A stretch of 60,031 nucleotides of DNA, taken from assembly GCA_016190245.1 (NCBI GenBank), contig JACPQY010000039.1, positions 1 to 60,031 on the forward strand. The letters run 5' to 3'. A program made the translations under genes and the position numbers. Shown one piece after another: positions 25,583-34,228 of the stretch (position 1 is the stretch's first letter; every line of letters begins with the position of its first letter). This DNA comes from Nitrospirota bacterium. Lineage in GTDB: Bacteria; JACPQY01. The notes beneath the pieces were generated by a model. It had not been told where the DNA came from. It was given only the letters and a program-made list of their open reading frames with translations, and ran no database searches.

Positions 25583-25654
25583 GACGACGACGGGCCTCGC
25601 CTGTGCGATACTGTGCGGACGGGAAGATACGCGACGGGTGCGCCCGTGAGTCGA

Positions 25655-28042
25655 ATGCGGGCGGGATGGTCGGCCGGCCTCCTCCTTCTGGCGGCCGCGG
25701 GCTGTGGCGGCCGCACATCGTCACAAGCGGAAACCGACCTCGCGCTTTTCGACCTCGATCGGTGGCAGTCACCGCCTTCCGCCTTCAGACCCTATTTCCG
25801 CTGGTGGTGGCCGGGCGGGAACGTGGAAGCCAATGAACTGGAAAGGGAACTCCGCCTCTTCACCGAGCAGGGCTTCGGCGGCGTCGAAATCCAACCGCTG
25901 ACTCTGCGCATCCCCCCCCCGGACCGGGAAGATCCGGCCGTCCTTTCCGTCGGTACGGATGCGTACGTACAGCGCCTCCAGACCGTCTGCCGCCTCTCCC
26001 GCGAACTCGGCCTGGCCGTGGACGTGACGTTCGGATCGAGTTGGCCCTCGGGCGGCCCGTTCGTCAGGGAGGGCGCGGCGCGCCAACTCACGATGTCCAC
26101 CCACGCTCCGGCGGGGCCGACCCGGCAGCCCTGGCCACCCCCACCGTCCCGTCCCCCGAACTCCCGGCGCTTCCTGCGATCGAGCGGACCGGTCGCCTTC
26201 CTCGAGAGCGAACTCCTGATCCCCGTGGACAAGCAGGAGATCCTTCTCGCCGTCACCGCAGCCCGGTCTTCCACCCCCCCCGGCCGTGACCCCATCCTCG
26301 AAGGTTTCACCGACCTCACTTCCCGCATCTCCGGCGACAAGGTTGCCTGGGAAGTCCCCGAGGGAAACTGGATCCTGTTCGCCTTCTACGAGAACGCCGT
26401 GGGCCATGAGGTGCCGGGCGCCGCCTATCCCACAACCGAGGGAAGCGCGCTCGTCGCCGATCATCTGGGGCCCCTCGGCGTGCAGGACCTCATTCGCGGG
26501 TTCGGAGAGGCGGTCGCCGACGGACTCCACGCCTGCGACGGCGGACTCCCCCGGAGTCTGTTCATCGACAGCTTCGAATTGATCGCCGAACTCCCATGGA
26601 CCCGCGCCTTTCTTGACGAGTTCAGCAACCGCAAGGGCTACGATCTCCGACCCTACCTGCCTCTTCTCTTCCGCGAGACGGGCGAGGTGTTCTTTCTCCA
26701 GGATCCCCCTTCCATGCCCCTGTTCAGAGCCCCGGGCGTGGACCGCCGCGTGCGCGAGGACTACGAAGACGTCCGAAGCCGCCTGTTCATCGAGAACTTC
26801 CTCGAACCGCTGGCGCGCTGGACCGCGAACGAAGGCATGACCTTGCGGGTGCAGGCTCACGGCGCGTGGGCGGACTATCTCGACGCCTACCAGATCGCGC
26901 ACATCCCCGAGACGGAACAGCTCTACGCCCGCGGCGAGTACGACTTCCTCAAACTCGCCTCGTCCGCCGGTCACGTGAAAGGCCGGCCCTTCGTTTCCGC
27001 GGAGACCTTCGTCGGACCGGGCGCCCTCCGCGGGCTTTCCCTGGAGGACTTCTACCGCGCGGCCGGCTCCGTGATGTCGGCCGGGGTGAACCGCATCGTT
27101 CACCACGGATACCCCTACCGCTACGTGAAGCCGAACGGCTCGCCGTGGCACCCGTTCGACCTCGGCGGTGGCGGTGGCGCACAGAGCTGGAGCGACGAGA
27201 ACCATCCGGTCTGGCCGCACTTCCGCGCGCTCAACGCCTACATCGCGCGCCTCTCCTACGCCCTGACCGTGGGGAAGAACGAGGCCGACGTCGCCTGGCT
27301 CCACCCCGAGGCGAGGTACCCCGGAAACGGCCGGGGTGGCGGGACTGAGTCGGCCGTCATCGAGGGGCTCGGCCTCACCTTCGACCGCGTCAGCCGTCAC
27401 GACCTGGAAGGCGTCCGGGTCGAAAAGAACCGAATCCGGATCGGGGCGGCGGAGTACAGGGCCCTGCTCATCTCCAACCTGGAGAGTGCCGCGCCGGAGC
27501 TCATGGAAGCGATCGAACGCGTGGCCCGATCGGGCACGCCGGTCTTCGTGCTCGGCGGTCTGCCCCGGCGGGCGACCGGTTGGGCTGAGCGGGAAGCGCG
27601 CGACGCCCGGGTGGCTGAGATCGCACTCGGGCTCGAAGACCGGGTGATCCAGGTCGCGAGTGCGGATGGGCTCGCCGAGGCCGTGAGAAACTCCGGGATC
27701 GAGCCCCCTCTTCGAGCGGCCGTCGCCACCTTCCCCTTCCGGATCGTCCACCGATCGGCGCCGAATGCCGAGGTCTTCGTCCTCTTCAATGTCACCCGGT
27801 TCGATCGGTCGGATCTGCTCTCCCTCCCCAACGGCGACGGCCCCATCCATCTCCTCGATCCACGAACCGGGGACGTCCGCGAGCTCGACGTGTCTTCCGC
27901 CGGCGGCGATCGCCCGCGCTTCAGGGTCGGCATCCCCGCCGACCGGGCCGCCGTCCTTCTCGTCGGCTATGACGACCAAGGCGCATCTGGCCGTTCGTCC
28001 CCCGATCGTGTAGCTTTCATGGAGAAATCACCGGCACCATGA
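25655..28042 (+). CDS. Glycoside hydrolase family 106-like lipoprotein
   Basis: About 795 residues. A lipobox (LLLLAAAGC) near residue 14 marks a lipoprotein. The N-terminal part RPYFRWWWPGGNVEANELER and GFGGVEIQPL is typical of GH106 (alpha-L-rhamnosidase-like) proteins, as is the central HHGYPYRY segment. GH106 enzymes remove rhamnose from polysaccharides, but the substrate here is unknown. The stop overlaps the module B sensor start (ATGA), so a sugar-active lipoprotein is translationally coupled to a signalling system, which is odd. ATG 25655 is chosen for the compact signal; GTG 25646 and 25613 are alternatives. Confidence 0.78.
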   Translation: MRAGWSAGLLLLAAAGCGGRTSSQAETDLALFDLDRWQSPPSAFRPYFRWWWPGGNVEANELERELRLFTEQGFGGVEIQPLTLRIPPPDREDPAVLSVGTDAYVQRLQTVCRLSRELGLAVDVTFGSSWPSGGPFVREGAARQLTMSTHAPAGPTRQPWPPPPSRPPNSRRFLRSSGPVAFLESELLIPVDKQEILLAVTAARSSTPPGRDPILEGFTDLTSRISGDKVAWEVPEGNWILFAFYENAVGHEVPGAAYPTTEGSALVADHLGPLGVQDLIRGFGEAVADGLHACDGGLPRSLFIDSFELIAELPWTRAFLDEFSNRKGYDLRPYLPLLFRETGEVFFLQDPPSMPLFRAPGVDRRVREDYEDVRSRLFIENFLEPLARWTANEGMTLRVQAHGAWADYLDAYQIAHIPETEQLYARGEYDFLKLASSAGHVKGRPFVSAETFVGPGALRGLSLEDFYRAAGSVMSAGVNRIVHHGYPYRYVKPNGSPWHPFDLGGGGGAQSWSDENHPVWPHFRALNAYIARLSYALTVGKNEADVAWLHPEARYPGNGRGGGTESAVIEGLGLTFDRVSRHDLEGVRVEKNRIRIGAAEYRALLISNLESAAPELMEAIERVARSGTPVFVLGGLPRRATGWAEREARDARVAEIALGLEDRVIQVASADGLAEAVRNSGIEPPLRAAVATFPFRIVHRSAPNAEVFVLFNVTRFDRSDLLSLPNGDGPIHLLDPRTGDVRELDVSSAGGDRPRFRVGIPADRAAVLLVGYDDQGASGRSSPDRVAFMEKSPAP

Positions 28043-28986
28043 ACCAACGCCAGTATGCGCTCACCCTTGCCCCGGCCGTCGTGGGCGTGGGAATCCTGCT
28101 GGGGACCGGCTGGTTTCTGAACGTCGGGGAGAAGGCGATCGACGTCCGGATGGATTACTCGGTGTCCGAGCGCGACAGCGCGGACGCCCCCCCCTATCGC
28201 GTGGCCGTCGGTCCAATTCTTTCCCCCAACCGGACGGCACACGACTATGAACTTCTGACCAACTATCTTGAGAACCGGCTCTCTCATCCGGTTCGACTGA
28301 TTCAACAGAAGACCCATGCCGAAGTGAACGAACTCCTTCGTAACGGGGCCGTGCAGGTGGCCTTGCTCTGCCCAGGTGCCTACGTCCGCGCCAAGGAGGT
28401 GAATCTTCCGATCGAGAATATCGCGGTCCCCGTCTATGACGATGGGCCTGTCGACCGCGCCCTGATCGTCGTCCGCGCAAACCGACCGGCCCGAACAGTC
28501 AGGGAACTCAAAGGCTACGCCTTCGCGTACACGGACACGCTCTCTCTCGCCGGCTACTACTACCCGTTGTTCCGCTTGCTGAGTCTCGGCATCGAACCGC
28601 AGGGCTTTTTTTCACGGACGACGTTCACGCACAGCAGCGACGGAAGCCTGGAGGCCGTGGCGAGCGGCGTGGTGGATGCGGCGGCGGTGGACAGCCCCAC
28701 CTACCGGCGCGAAACACATCGCAATCCCTCGCTACGGGATGCACTCCAAGTCATCGATACCTCTCCGCTCCTTGGCGCGCCGCCGGTGGTCGTTCCGACG
28801 ACCGTGAGTGCCTACCTTCGGGGTCGGCTCCAGAAAGCGTTTCTGGTCATGGACAAGATCCCACGGGGCAGGAAAGCCTTGGAGGCCATGGGAGTCCTGA
28901 GGTTCGAGGTCCCAACCCCCTCTCTCTACGATTCTGCGAGGGAGATACATGACAGGGTGGATGCCTACCTGGAGGGGGAAAAATAG
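28039..28986 (+). CDS. PhnD-family periplasmic binding protein, module B (AioX-like)
   Basis: 315 residues, the same length as the other two paralogues. N-terminal hydrophobic segment, then a PhnD-type domain: VGPILSPNRTAHDYELLTNY, RALIVVRANRPARTVRELKG, FAYTDTLSLAGYYY and THSSDGSLEAV. Cys111 lies in ALLCPGAYVRA. It starts within the stop of the GH106-like gene and precedes a histidine kinase. The role is ligand sensing for the kinase, inferred from the AioX-like order. Residues around the pocket differ from modules A and C (for example CPG against CTG), so the ligand may differ. Confidence 0.82.
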   Translation: MNQRQYALTLAPAVVGVGILLGTGWFLNVGEKAIDVRMDYSVSERDSADAPPYRVAVGPILSPNRTAHDYELLTNYLENRLSHPVRLIQQKTHAEVNELLRNGAVQVALLCPGAYVRAKEVNLPIENIAVPVYDDGPVDRALIVVRANRPARTVRELKGYAFAYTDTLSLAGYYYPLFRLLSLGIEPQGFFSRTTFTHSSDGSLEAVASGVVDAAAVDSPTYRRETHRNPSLRDALQVIDTSPLLGAPPVVVPTTVSAYLRGRLQKAFLVMDKIPRGRKALEAMGVLRFEVPTPSLYDSAREIHDRVDAYLEGEK

Positions 28987-29039
28987 CACGGGACGCTGTC
29001 CGGCTGCGGACGCGCATCACCGCCTCCTTCGTCGCGTAC

Positions 29040-30488
29040 GTGATGCTCTGGGGCGCCATCATCTCGGCCACGGTGGGCTACCTCCTCTTCACGTCGGCCC
29101 GGAGCTTCTATCGCGACCGCGGCGTGCAGATCGCACGGGCTCTCGCCTCCGAATGCGCCCGGCTGGTCTACTACGACGACCTCGCCGGCATCTCCGATCT
29201 TTTCGAGCGTCAGATGAAATCCATTCCGGACACCCGCTATGTCGCCGTCCTGGACTCCACCGGCCGCAGCATCTGGAGCACGTTCCCGAAGGGCGTCCCC
29301 GCCGACCTTCTCGCCATCCTTCACCCGGCTCCAAGCGGAGAAGACGTCTCCACACAGCTCATACGCCTGGACGGGGAATTTGTGTACGACTATCAAGTCG
29401 TCGGCCGGGGTTTCAGCGTCCGGCTTGGGATGAGTCAGACCCCTCTGCGCAGATTGGTTGGCCGGGTGGGGCGCTGGTTGATTGGGATCGGCGTCGCCGG
29501 CCTCTTGGCGGCCATTCTCACGGCCGTGTACCTGTCGCGGCCGATCGAGGCGCTCAACAAGGCCGTCGAACGCGCGGTGCTCCTCGACGAGAGAACCGGC
29601 GGGAAGAACCCATTCGAGGAGACGCGCGAGACGTCCCGCATCGCGCAGCGATTCCAGGAGCTGATGGATCGCCTGGATGAACGCACCCGCCAACTCGATG
29701 CGGCCAAGAAACTCGCCTACCTCGGCGAGGTCTCGGCCACCATCGCCCACGAGATCAATAATCCCCTGGGCGTGATGACGTTGAACGCCTCCTTCCTCTC
29801 CACCCGCGCCAGGGCGGGCCAGTTCGACTCGGGAGCGGCCGAAGAGGTCCGCCGTCTTCGCACCGCCTCCAAACGCGCCACCCTGGCCACGCAGAAGCTC
29901 CTCCAGTTTGCTCGCTACCTGACACGAAAGGAGGAGGTCCGGCCGAAGGCGGTGAACATCGCCGTACTCGCGGCGGAATGTCTGGAGCTGTTGGAAGACC
30001 GGGTCCGACTGGCCGGCTGCACCGTCCGCGTGGACATCCCACCCGACATTCCGGCAGTCCTGATCGACGAGCAGGGCATCCAACAGGTCCTGTTCAACCT
30101 GCTGACGAACGCGGTGGACGCAAGCGCGGAAGGAGCCGAGGTGGTGGTTCGCGCGACGGTAGCGGATGGTAGCCTGGCACTCAGCGTGTCCGATGCCGGG
30201 CACGGCATGACCGAAGACGTGCTCCAACGCGCAACGGAAGCCTTCTTCTCCACCAAGGAACATGGCCTCGGCGTGGGCCTCTCGATCTCGAACTCGATCG
30301 TGCGCGCACACGGCGGGTCGCTTGCACTCGAGAGTCGGCCCGGATCGGGAACCACCGCCACCGTCCGGCTGCCGGCGCGCGACGTCTCCCCCCCCGTCGC
30401 CCTTGACCTGCCCCCCTCGTGGGAGGTAGAGGGGGCTGGGGTTTCGGAGCCCGAGGGTTCCGGCGCACCACCGACTCCCGACACATGA
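29040..30488 (+). CDS. Membrane histidine kinase, module B (AioS-like; start codon unclear)
   Basis: About 482 residues as called. Domains run as in module A: membrane helix 1, Cache-like periplasmic region (FYRDRGVQIARALASE, KSIPDTRYVAVLDSTG), helix 2, HAMP, HisKA with His237 in ATIAHEINNP, and HATPase (NLLTNAVDAS, DAGHGM). Similarity to kinases A and C reaches upstream to about 28989 (RLRTRITASF), but no ATG, GTG or TTG lies in that frame before 29040; the ATG used in module C has its counterpart here in another frame. Starting at 29040 cuts the charged N-terminus of helix 1. A rare start, a frameshift or a sequence error are all possible. Confidence 0.85.
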   Translation: MMLWGAIISATVGYLLFTSARSFYRDRGVQIARALASECARLVYYDDLAGISDLFERQMKSIPDTRYVAVLDSTGRSIWSTFPKGVPADLLAILHPAPSGEDVSTQLIRLDGEFVYDYQVVGRGFSVRLGMSQTPLRRLVGRVGRWLIGIGVAGLLAAILTAVYLSRPIEALNKAVERAVLLDERTGGKNPFEETRETSRIAQRFQELMDRLDERTRQLDAAKKLAYLGEVSATIAHEINNPLGVMTLNASFLSTRARAGQFDSGAAEEVRRLRTASKRATLATQKLLQFARYLTRKEEVRPKAVNIAVLAAECLELLEDRVRLAGCTVRVDIPPDIPAVLIDEQGIQQVLFNLLTNAVDASAEGAEVVVRATVADGSLALSVSDAGHGMTEDVLQRATEAFFSTKEHGLGVGLSISNSIVRAHGGSLALESRPGSGTTATVRLPARDVSPPVALDLPPSWEVEGAGVSEPEGSGAPPTPDT

Positions 30489-31345
30489 GCCAAAACGTAC
30501 ACGTCCTCCTCGTCGAAGACGACCAAGCGATGCTGGCCAGTTGCCGCCAGGCACTGGAAGCAGGCCGATACAAGGTCGAGTCCGCACCCTCGCCAAAAGA
30601 GGCCAAGTCCATCCTGCTGCGGGACGAATTCGATCTGGTGATCACGGACCTGAGGATGCCCCATGGCGGCGGGATGGCCCTGCTGGAGACGGTGCAGCGG
30701 AACTCGCCCGAGACTCCCGTCATTCTCATCACGGCCTATCCCTCGGTTGAAACCGCCGTAGGGGCGTTCAAAGGCGGCGTCGTGGACTACCTGACGAAGC
30801 CGTTCACGGACGAGCAATTCCTCGATGCCGTTCGGGCCGCCCTCAGCGCCCGTCGCGCGAGGGAGCATGCGGCCCTCCTCAGCCGGATGCAGCCCTCTGC
30901 GCCTCCCCGTCACCGGCCCACCGACGTCCCGCGTCTCGCCATCCAGATCCTGGAGGGTTTCCTGAAGGCGAATCCCCGACTGCGTGTCACGGGCTTCTCC
31001 GATGATGCCCTCGAACTCCTCGCGGAAGACCCCTCATCGGGAAACGCCATCGAACTGCGCAACTGGATCCACCGGGCGCTCTCGAAAACGGTCGGACCGG
31101 TCATTACCGAGAAAAATCTTCGGGAAAGCGGCGCCGTCGGCCAGCCCCTTCTCGACGGGCGCGGAGCCGCGTCGCCCCGTCGCGCCGTCCTCCAGGAATA
31201 CGAGAGGAACTACCTGATCGAGATGCTCGATCAGCACGAGGGAAACGTCACGCATACCGCCGAGACGCTGGGCATTCATCGTGTCACGCTCCAGCGTTTG
31301 ATGAGAAAGCTTGGCATCACCCGATCTTCCGGCCCCCACCCGTAG
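30485..31345 (+). CDS. Response regulator, module B (AAA+ core deleted)
   Basis: 286 residues. Receiver domain with Asp55 in VITDLRMP, then only a remnant of the AAA+ domain (from PRLAIQILEGFL onward, matching the late part of the other two regulators), and a Fis-type helix-turn-helix (NVTHTAETLGIHRVTLQRL). Walker A, Walker B and the sigma54 loop are all gone. It must therefore act as a simple DNA-binding switch. The recognition helix reads HRVTLQRL where A and C have HRTTLQRL. ATG 30485 overlaps the kinase stop (ATGA). The ten-haem cytochrome gene follows. Confidence 0.9.
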   Translation: MSQNVHVLLVEDDQAMLASCRQALEAGRYKVESAPSPKEAKSILLRDEFDLVITDLRMPHGGGMALLETVQRNSPETPVILITAYPSVETAVGAFKGGVVDYLTKPFTDEQFLDAVRAALSARRAREHAALLSRMQPSAPPRHRPTDVPRLAIQILEGFLKANPRLRVTGFSDDALELLAEDPSSGNAIELRNWIHRALSKTVGPVITEKNLRESGAVGQPLLDGRGAASPRRAVLQEYERNYLIEMLDQHEGNVTHTAETLGIHRVTLQRLMRKLGITRSSGPHP

Positions 31346-31378
31346 ACTGACTGTAACGATTCCGCAGCGGCCGTCAAA

Positions 31379-31392
31379 CTGACCTCAATCAT
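31379..31392 (+). promoter_or_regulatory. CRP/FNR-like site 5 (CTGACCTCAATCAT)
   Basis: CTGAC-N4-ATCAT, a variant of the shared site, 156 bp before the ten-haem gene. No TGCTGC dyad is present in this 202-bp gap; a weaker dyad GTGG-N6-CCAC lies at 31412-31425. Confidence 0.4.
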
Positions 31393-31547
31393 AACGGGGC
31401 CTTTTCCCTCTGTGGGACATTCCACGCGAATGGGACGGCGCTCACCGCACACTCCAGCCTGCGCACACCTCGCCCCTCCGGGCTGCAGGCGCTCCGAAGG
31501 AACGGCCAACGGCGGTGGCCCCGCGGACAACACTAAGGAGGTTCGCA

Positions 31548-34112
31548 ATGACGAATAGGAATGCTCGCGCAACATGGGGCCTCGGCACCGCCGCAAGGGC
31601 CGTGGTCGCCCTGCTCGCCATCCACGTCTTCGCCGGGTGCGAAGGAGAGCAAGGGGAACAGGGCCCTCCCGGAGTCGGCGCAGTCAAGTCCGACGGCTTG
31701 ACCGTCGTGCTGTCCGCTTCCAAGCCCGCCAACGGCCAGTTCTTCGCCGCCGGCGAACGGATCGTAGTCACAATCACGCTCACCGACGAAAAGAACACGG
31801 CCCTCTCGCTCGATGACTTGAGCACGGCGGGCCTCTACATGTACGGCCCGAAGAACGTCCAAACGATCAAGACCGCAGCGGCGCTGCTGAATGCTTCGAC
31901 GGATCGGGACGCCGAAGGCAGCCTTCATCACTATGTGGATCTCAAGAAACTGGCCTCAACCGACCTCAAGGTGAATGGGAACGTACTCACCTACACTCTC
32001 CGGCCTATCACGAGCGAGGAGGCCGGCACGTACACGGTGGGGTTCCGCAGCGTGGCCTCGGCCAACGCGCTGAGCCAGTCTTTCGAATTGGGGGACGTCC
32101 AGATCGGCACGGCCGATGTGCAAAAGGAGATCGTCGGGAACTGCGCGGACTGCCACAAGGGCGCGATGAGCGGGAGATTCTACCTGCACCATGCCGACCC
32201 CACCAGCCGGAACCCCGCGGGAAGCTGGTCGATCGATTCCGATCCCGTCCGCACGTGCAAGAACTGCCACAACCAGGAAGGATACGCGGCGTACTGCGCC
32301 AGCCGCACGGAAAGCCCGTGTAGCACCGCCAACAAAGTGCCCGACAATATCGTTCGCCGTGTTCACGGCGTGCACATGGGCGAGGAACTGGAAAACCCCT
32401 TGAACACCGACCCCAAGAACGGCGATTTCAAGGACTACACGGAAGTGGTCTTCCCGGCGGACGTCAGGAACTGCACGAAGTGTCACCTCGATGACTCGTG
32501 GAAAAACAAACCCTCACGCCTGGCCTGCGGCGCCTGCCATGACCACGTCGACTTCTCAACGGGAGAAAACCATGGCGGTCATGAAGGCGGACAGAGCGGT
32601 GGCGTGCAGACGGACGACAAGAATTGCGCGACCTGCCACCCGCCGGACTCCGGCGGCCTGGCGCCCATCTCGGTGGTGCACAAAGTCTCCCAACCGATGA
32701 ACAAGATCGACCTCAGCCTGACCGCCCCCGGAAACGGCAAGTACTATGTTGCCGGCGAGAAGCCCGTGGTCACGCTGGTGATCAAGGACGACAACGGCAA
32801 CCCGATCGACCACACCACGGTGAGTGAGTCCACCTTCTCCACGGCCGCCCTCTATGTCTACGGGCCGCGGCAGGGGACGAAGCCCGTGCTGACGAATTCG
32901 GCGAAGAATGGGAATTCCAAGTCGCGTGCTTCGGCGACCAGCAGCAAAGCGGCGTCAGGGGATCCCAAGGTGTGGACCTTCGCCGCGGGCGATACCTTCA
33001 AGATCGCGGTCAACGGCGGAGCGGTGCAGGTGCTGGATGCGCCTGTCGGAGCCCAGACGCCGACGCAGGTGGTGGACTGGCTGAAGGCCAACCTCAAAGA
33101 TGTCACGGTCTCCGCCAACTCGTCGAACAACATCAACATCCTGAGCAACATCCAGGGCGCGAGTTCCATCATCGCCATCTACAACAGCGCCGTCACGACC
33201 AAGATGGGTTGGAAACCGGGTCCTTTGGAACTCAAGAAGCACGGCGAGGTGTATGGCGCCACACCGGGTACCACCGTGGAGCCGTTTGTGATCATCGGGA
33301 ATGCTTCCACCGCGGGCAACGACCTGCGGCCCCGCAAGGACGCGCTGAACTACACGGATCCGAACGTGACCCGAAGCGCGGGCAACATCACCTACCAGCT
33401 GGATGACGTAAGCGGCCTGAGATCCGGCACTTACATGATGTACTCGTATGTGCTGCCGGTTGCCGACAAGGTTCCCAATTTCAAACTGAAGACGGGAATC
33501 GGTTTCCTGACGTTCCAGGTGGGTACGGAGACTCCGGACAAAAAGACGGCCACCAATTGCACTCAATGTCACGGCGACACCATCTGGCACCTGGACGAAG
33601 GTCCGATACACGCGGAACCCTTCGATACCGACTACTGCAAGGCCTGTCATGACTACAATCGCTCCGGCACCGGCGACCTCTTCTCGCGTGTCGGTGGAAA
33701 CTCGACCAGCGGCTGGGCCGGCTTCGGCGCCAAACCGATCGTGGCCAGGGTGCACGGTGTCCACCGAGGGGCCTACCTGGATCACCCGGAGTGGGTCTAT
33801 GCGGGAGACCCGAACGCATTCAACGGAATCATCTTCCCGCAGGACATCCGCAACTGCACCAAGTGCCACGCGGAGACCAATTCGTGGAACGAGAACCCCG
33901 GACGATTGCAGTGTATGTCCTGCCATGACAGTGATGCCGCCATCGCTCACGGCGCAGCGATGACCGTGGATCCCACTCCCGAAGATCCGTATGGCGGTGA
34001 CGAAAAGGAATCCTGCAAGACCTGCCATGGCGTCGGCAGGGACTTCGCCGTCTCCACCGTGCACAACGTCTGGGACCCGTACAAGCCGCCCTATCCGAGG
34101 GAGAAGGAATAG
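31548..34112 (+). CDS. MtrC/OmcA-like decahaem lipoprotein cytochrome, module B
   Basis: 854 residues. Lipobox near residue 27 (HVFAGC), followed by a short collagen-like stretch (GEQGEQGPPG) as also seen in MtrC. Beta domain I (about 45-180), five haems (CADCH, CKNCH, CTKCH, CGACH, CATCH; about 199-360), beta domain III (about 380-660), then five haems (CTQCH, CKACH, CTKCH, CMSCH, CKTCH; about 670-825). This two-pentahaem plan is that of MtrC/OmcA outer-surface cytochromes that reduce metals or electrodes. Beta domain III carries an extra Flagellin_IN-like insert at about 477-551. No MtrA or MtrB partner is in the window. ATG 31548 has AAGGAGG upstream. Confidence 0.87.
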   Translation: MTNRNARATWGLGTAARAVVALLAIHVFAGCEGEQGEQGPPGVGAVKSDGLTVVLSASKPANGQFFAAGERIVVTITLTDEKNTALSLDDLSTAGLYMYGPKNVQTIKTAAALLNASTDRDAEGSLHHYVDLKKLASTDLKVNGNVLTYTLRPITSEEAGTYTVGFRSVASANALSQSFELGDVQIGTADVQKEIVGNCADCHKGAMSGRFYLHHADPTSRNPAGSWSIDSDPVRTCKNCHNQEGYAAYCASRTESPCSTANKVPDNIVRRVHGVHMGEELENPLNTDPKNGDFKDYTEVVFPADVRNCTKCHLDDSWKNKPSRLACGACHDHVDFSTGENHGGHEGGQSGGVQTDDKNCATCHPPDSGGLAPISVVHKVSQPMNKIDLSLTAPGNGKYYVAGEKPVVTLVIKDDNGNPIDHTTVSESTFSTAALYVYGPRQGTKPVLTNSAKNGNSKSRASATSSKAASGDPKVWTFAAGDTFKIAVNGGAVQVLDAPVGAQTPTQVVDWLKANLKDVTVSANSSNNINILSNIQGASSIIAIYNSAVTTKMGWKPGPLELKKHGEVYGATPGTTVEPFVIIGNASTAGNDLRPRKDALNYTDPNVTRSAGNITYQLDDVSGLRSGTYMMYSYVLPVADKVPNFKLKTGIGFLTFQVGTETPDKKTATNCTQCHGDTIWHLDEGPIHAEPFDTDYCKACHDYNRSGTGDLFSRVGGNSTSGWAGFGAKPIVARVHGVHRGAYLDHPEWVYAGDPNAFNGIIFPQDIRNCTKCHAETNSWNENPGRLQCMSCHDSDAAIAHGAAMTVDPTPEDPYGGDEKESCKTCHGVGRDFAVSTVHNVWDPYKPPYPREKE

Positions 34113-34163
34113 TCGGCGCGGGAGACCGCCCACGCCTCGATAGAGTTCAGTCCCTCCCGGAAT

Positions 34164-34196
34164 CCCCCTTCCTGCGAAGGGGGGTTTCACTTTTTG
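34164..34196 (+). terminator. Terminator after the decahaem gene
   Basis: Perfect 8-bp stem CCCCCTTC/GAAGGGGG (34164-34171 and 34176-34183) with loop CTGC, followed by a gTTTcacTTTTT tract. It closes the module B transcription unit. Confidence 0.8.
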
Positions 34197-34228
34197 CCTC
34201 CCCACCCCGTTCGGTCTACGATAGCGGG

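Noticed and set aside
28961-29680. Open frame starting at 28949/28961 as the start of kinase B
   Set aside because: It is in a different frame from the kinase and has an Arg/His-rich shadow composition. It shows only that the module C type start is out of frame here.
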